A stretch of 33,740 nucleotides of DNA, from positions 1-33,740 of the forward strand of contig JNEM01013340.1 in assembly GCA_000697335.1 (NCBI GenBank), read 5' to 3'. The position numbers and the translations under genes are program-made. Below are positions 31,363-33,740 of the stretch, in pieces; within the stretch, counting starts at the first letter, position 1, and every line of letters starts with the position of its first letter. Source of the DNA: Conidiobolus incongruus B7586 (Eukaryota > Entomophthoromycota > Entomophthoromycetes > Entomophthorales > Conidiobolaceae). Under the pieces are notes generated by a model. The model did no database searches, was not told the origin of the DNA, and worked only from the letters and a program-made list of their open reading frames with translations.

Positions 31363-32815
31363 TCTAATAATTTCGAATATTTTCATATAAAATAAAAATT
31401 GGTAATAATGACAACTTTTTATAAATATTAATATTGTTCAACTTGATAATATAAAATCAAAAATATTTTATATTAATAAACTCATCATGCTATATATATA
31501 ATATTTAAAATATATTTGTGAAACAATTTAAATACAATATTCATTAAATTTTAATATTTAACAATTGAATATAATTTTTATTAATTTTGCTTAATATCAT
31601 GTATTTAAAAGTATTTTATTATTATAGGAATTATCAATTATTTTAAAATTGACTAAGCTTGAATCATAAAGCAGTGATTTTAGTTTTTTTGACACCAACA
31701 TTACAAACTCATATTTTAAGAATATCACAATAAAGTAATTTTAAATCATTTATTAATTATGTACTAAAAATTAATCAACAAAATAGCCATTTTTATTTCT
31801 TGAATATATCAAGTTTTTGATTGAATATATCAACACTCTTCATGTAATTTGTAAATCTTATTGAATGCTCAAACTTAGGTAAAACTGAAAATTATATACT
31901 AAAACTGAAAAATTATTAATATTGATCATTATAAAAATAATCTAATTCAAAAGTATATTGAAATTTAATTATATATACAATCACTCTTTGAAATTTTTGC
32001 TAAATTAAAGTATATATCTCCATGTACAAAAAGCTATAACTGATTCGTAATTTTGACAAGCCAGAAATTATTGAAAAATCCATATCCAATCAAATTATAG
32101 CATATAATTGTATCTTTTTAAAATGTATATCAAAAATCAGTTATTATTGAATTCAAGTAGTGAATTAAACTTTGGTGAAATTTAAATAAAATGATTATAT
32201 ATATTCAAATATAATATTTAATATCTATAAGATATTTTATTCGATATACTCTGCCAATTTTCCATATTTATATTATCAATATTTTTGTAATTTTTACAAG
32301 CATACTATAAGCTTCAATTTTAAAATTTGAAATTACAAAATATATTTCAAAATAAAAATAATAAAAATTGGGGTTAAAATATTATTTTATTAATGTTTTA
32401 TTTTAAATATAATCTTAATCTTTAGATTCACCATACATGTATATATATATTATTAGAATTTGGCTATTATCAAATAATATGTAACAGGAAAATTTTTGGA
32501 TTTTGACTAATTAATATATTAAATTGCTTGACTAAAGATTATATATCAATTGATTAAAATTTATTTATTTTATTCCTAGAAATAATAGTTTTATATCTTG
32601 GATTGAATTATTTGATCTTAAAAAAATTCATAATTTTTTATTAAATGAAATGAAAGTAAAGGTTGAGATTTGATTCTTAAGTCAATAGGAAAAGCACTGT
32701 ATTTGAGTCAATATAAATTGAAATTTAAATTTAAAAAAATTAAATATATTAAATTCAAATAGAAAAAAAATTCAGAGTCGAATAATAAATAATTTGAAAA
32801 TGGTGAAAGACATAT
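31363..32815. other. AT-rich gene-free stretch
   Basis: No coding frame, repeat or RNA gene was recognised on either strand before the tRNA. A patch near 32640-32710 is slightly less AT-rich but has stops in all frames. Confidence 0.65.
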
Positions 32816-32819
32816 AAAA
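32816..32819 (-). terminator. candidate Pol III terminator of second tRNA-Pro
   Basis: This is the first TTTT on the minus strand, 21 bases past the discriminator base; the first tRNA gene has its run much closer. Confidence 0.5.
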
Positions 32820-32840
32820 TTAATAGAACAACTATCAATA

Positions 32841-32912
32841 GGGCTCGACTGGGAATCGAACCCAGGACCTCTCCCACCCTAAGGGAGAATTATACCACTA
32901 AACCATCGAGCC
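32841..32912 (-). tRNA. tRNA-Pro (AGG), second copy
   Basis: The reverse complement is identical over all 72 bases, including the discriminator, to the tRNA at 7908-7979: acceptor GGCTCGA/TCGAGCC, anticodon loop TTAGGGT (AGG), and perfect A and B boxes. It has no intron and no encoded CCA. It faces the first copy across 25 kb. The flanks of the two genes are unrelated, so only the tRNA itself is shared. Confidence 0.98.
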
Positions 32913-33399
32913 TTATTAAAAGAGGTAATGATAAAAATTTGATCATTTACTGTATTATCAATGTGTTTTATAATAAGTTTTTTAAGATCCTTTTTAGAAA
33001 AGAACTTCTAATATGATTTACTAAACTGTTTATTTATATTTTCTTTTACGAGTTTGGACTGTATTTTTTAAAATTGACTTACTCTTCTAATGATATAACA
33101 GACTATTCAGAAAAAACTATTTTTCTTTTTTTATCACCTCTGAGTTTACATAGTTGATTCAGTGAAGGATATAGGATTTGATTAAAATAAAACAAAGAGT
33201 ATCCTTTAATTATGGACTTAACTATCAAATCATGACAGACAGGCATTTTTATAATATAACATTATATATTATAAAATATTGCAATATGCTAATTATCCCT
33301 ATATTCCATTATTTTATTAATCCAAAACATGATTATTTTATTTTTTATTATTATTTTAAATAATAATACTATGAATTAAATAATAAAAATATAATTCTA
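32913..33399. other. AT-rich gene-free stretch
   Basis: A less AT-rich patch at about 33040-33240 contains no long frame; the 61-codon frame at 33178-33363 is low in support. Promoter flank of the minus-strand tRNA lies at the left end. Confidence 0.6.
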
Positions 33400-33690
33400 A
33401 AATTCCTAATTAAAAATAATTTAAAATAATAATATAGAAAAATAAATAAACAATATAAAATTAGTATTCTTTTTTATTATCAATAATTTCTTTTTATATA
33501 TCGAATAAATTTTTAATATTTAACAATTTTTTTATTAAAAATTGGAATTAAATAATATTTTAACTAATTAAATTTATTTATAGGAATTTTCTTTCTTTTA
33601 AGGATATTTTTTAATTTTCTAAAATAATTATAATTATATAAGTTATAATCTACTAAATATATTAAATATATTAGTATTTTTTATTATTAA
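33400..33690 (-). repeat. dispersed repeat, copy D
   Basis: On the minus strand it carries the blocks TAGATTATAACTTATATAAT, AAAGAAAATTCCTATAA and TTGATAATAAAAAAGAATAC in the order found in copies A and B. The right end of the family (the AAAAAATTCCC block of copies A and C) is not clearly present. It runs close to the edge of the window. Confidence 0.5.
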
Positions 33691-33740
33691 TATATAGAGA
33701 ATCATTTCTATTTTTAGTCTTATATATTTTATAATTTTTA

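Noticed and set aside
33178-33363. 61-codon frame near the right end
   Set aside because: AT-driven residues and no neighbouring support.

Overview
This is nuclear DNA of a eukaryote with very AT-rich intergenic DNA and compact genes, most likely an early-diverging fungus. The evidence is V-ATPase subunit a, GSK3, Bfr2 and Pex3 proteins that read as fungal-type orthologues, very short introns (49 to 83 nt, GT..AG, with CTAAY-like branch sites in some), and tRNA genes with internal A and B boxes. A peroxisome biogenesis gene argues against Microsporidia and the anaerobic gut fungi. I cannot place the organism more precisely from the sequence.

Layout. Positions 1-2340 are an AT desert with two copies of a dispersed repeat. 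A 396-residue Pro/Ser-rich hypothetical protein (2343-3533, minus) is divergent from the two-exon V-ATPase subunit a gene (5144-7677, plus). A tRNA-Pro(AGG) gene follows at 7908. Two tandem GSK3-type kinase genes (10456-11780 and 14675-16041, both plus, four exons each) share all three intron positions and are a clear local duplication. From about 18.3 to 27 kb the genes are small, intron-less and mostly carry signal peptides: a Tyr-rich 102-residue protein, an 83-residue membrane-type protein, a 117-residue protein with an internal repeat, a 100-residue protein built of 11-residue repeats, a decayed relative of the last, and a 142-residue His/Pro-rich protein. From 27.7 to 31.2 kb lie two housekeeping genes on the minus strand, BFR2 (three exons) and PEX3 (five exons). 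A second, identical tRNA-Pro(AGG) gene, facing the first, lies at 32841-32912. A fourth copy of the dispersed repeat is at the right end.

How the genes relate. The conserved genes serve unrelated cell functions (vacuole acidification, kinase signalling, ribosome biogenesis, peroxisome biogenesis, translation), and no operon-like unit is seen. The most interesting stretch is the cluster of small secreted-protein genes in AT-rich DNA, with gene decay and repeats nearby, a layout typical of fast-evolving lineage-specific genes. Several have TATA boxes close to the start codon, which suggests regulated expression. No CRISPR array, rRNA gene or intact mobile element was recognised.
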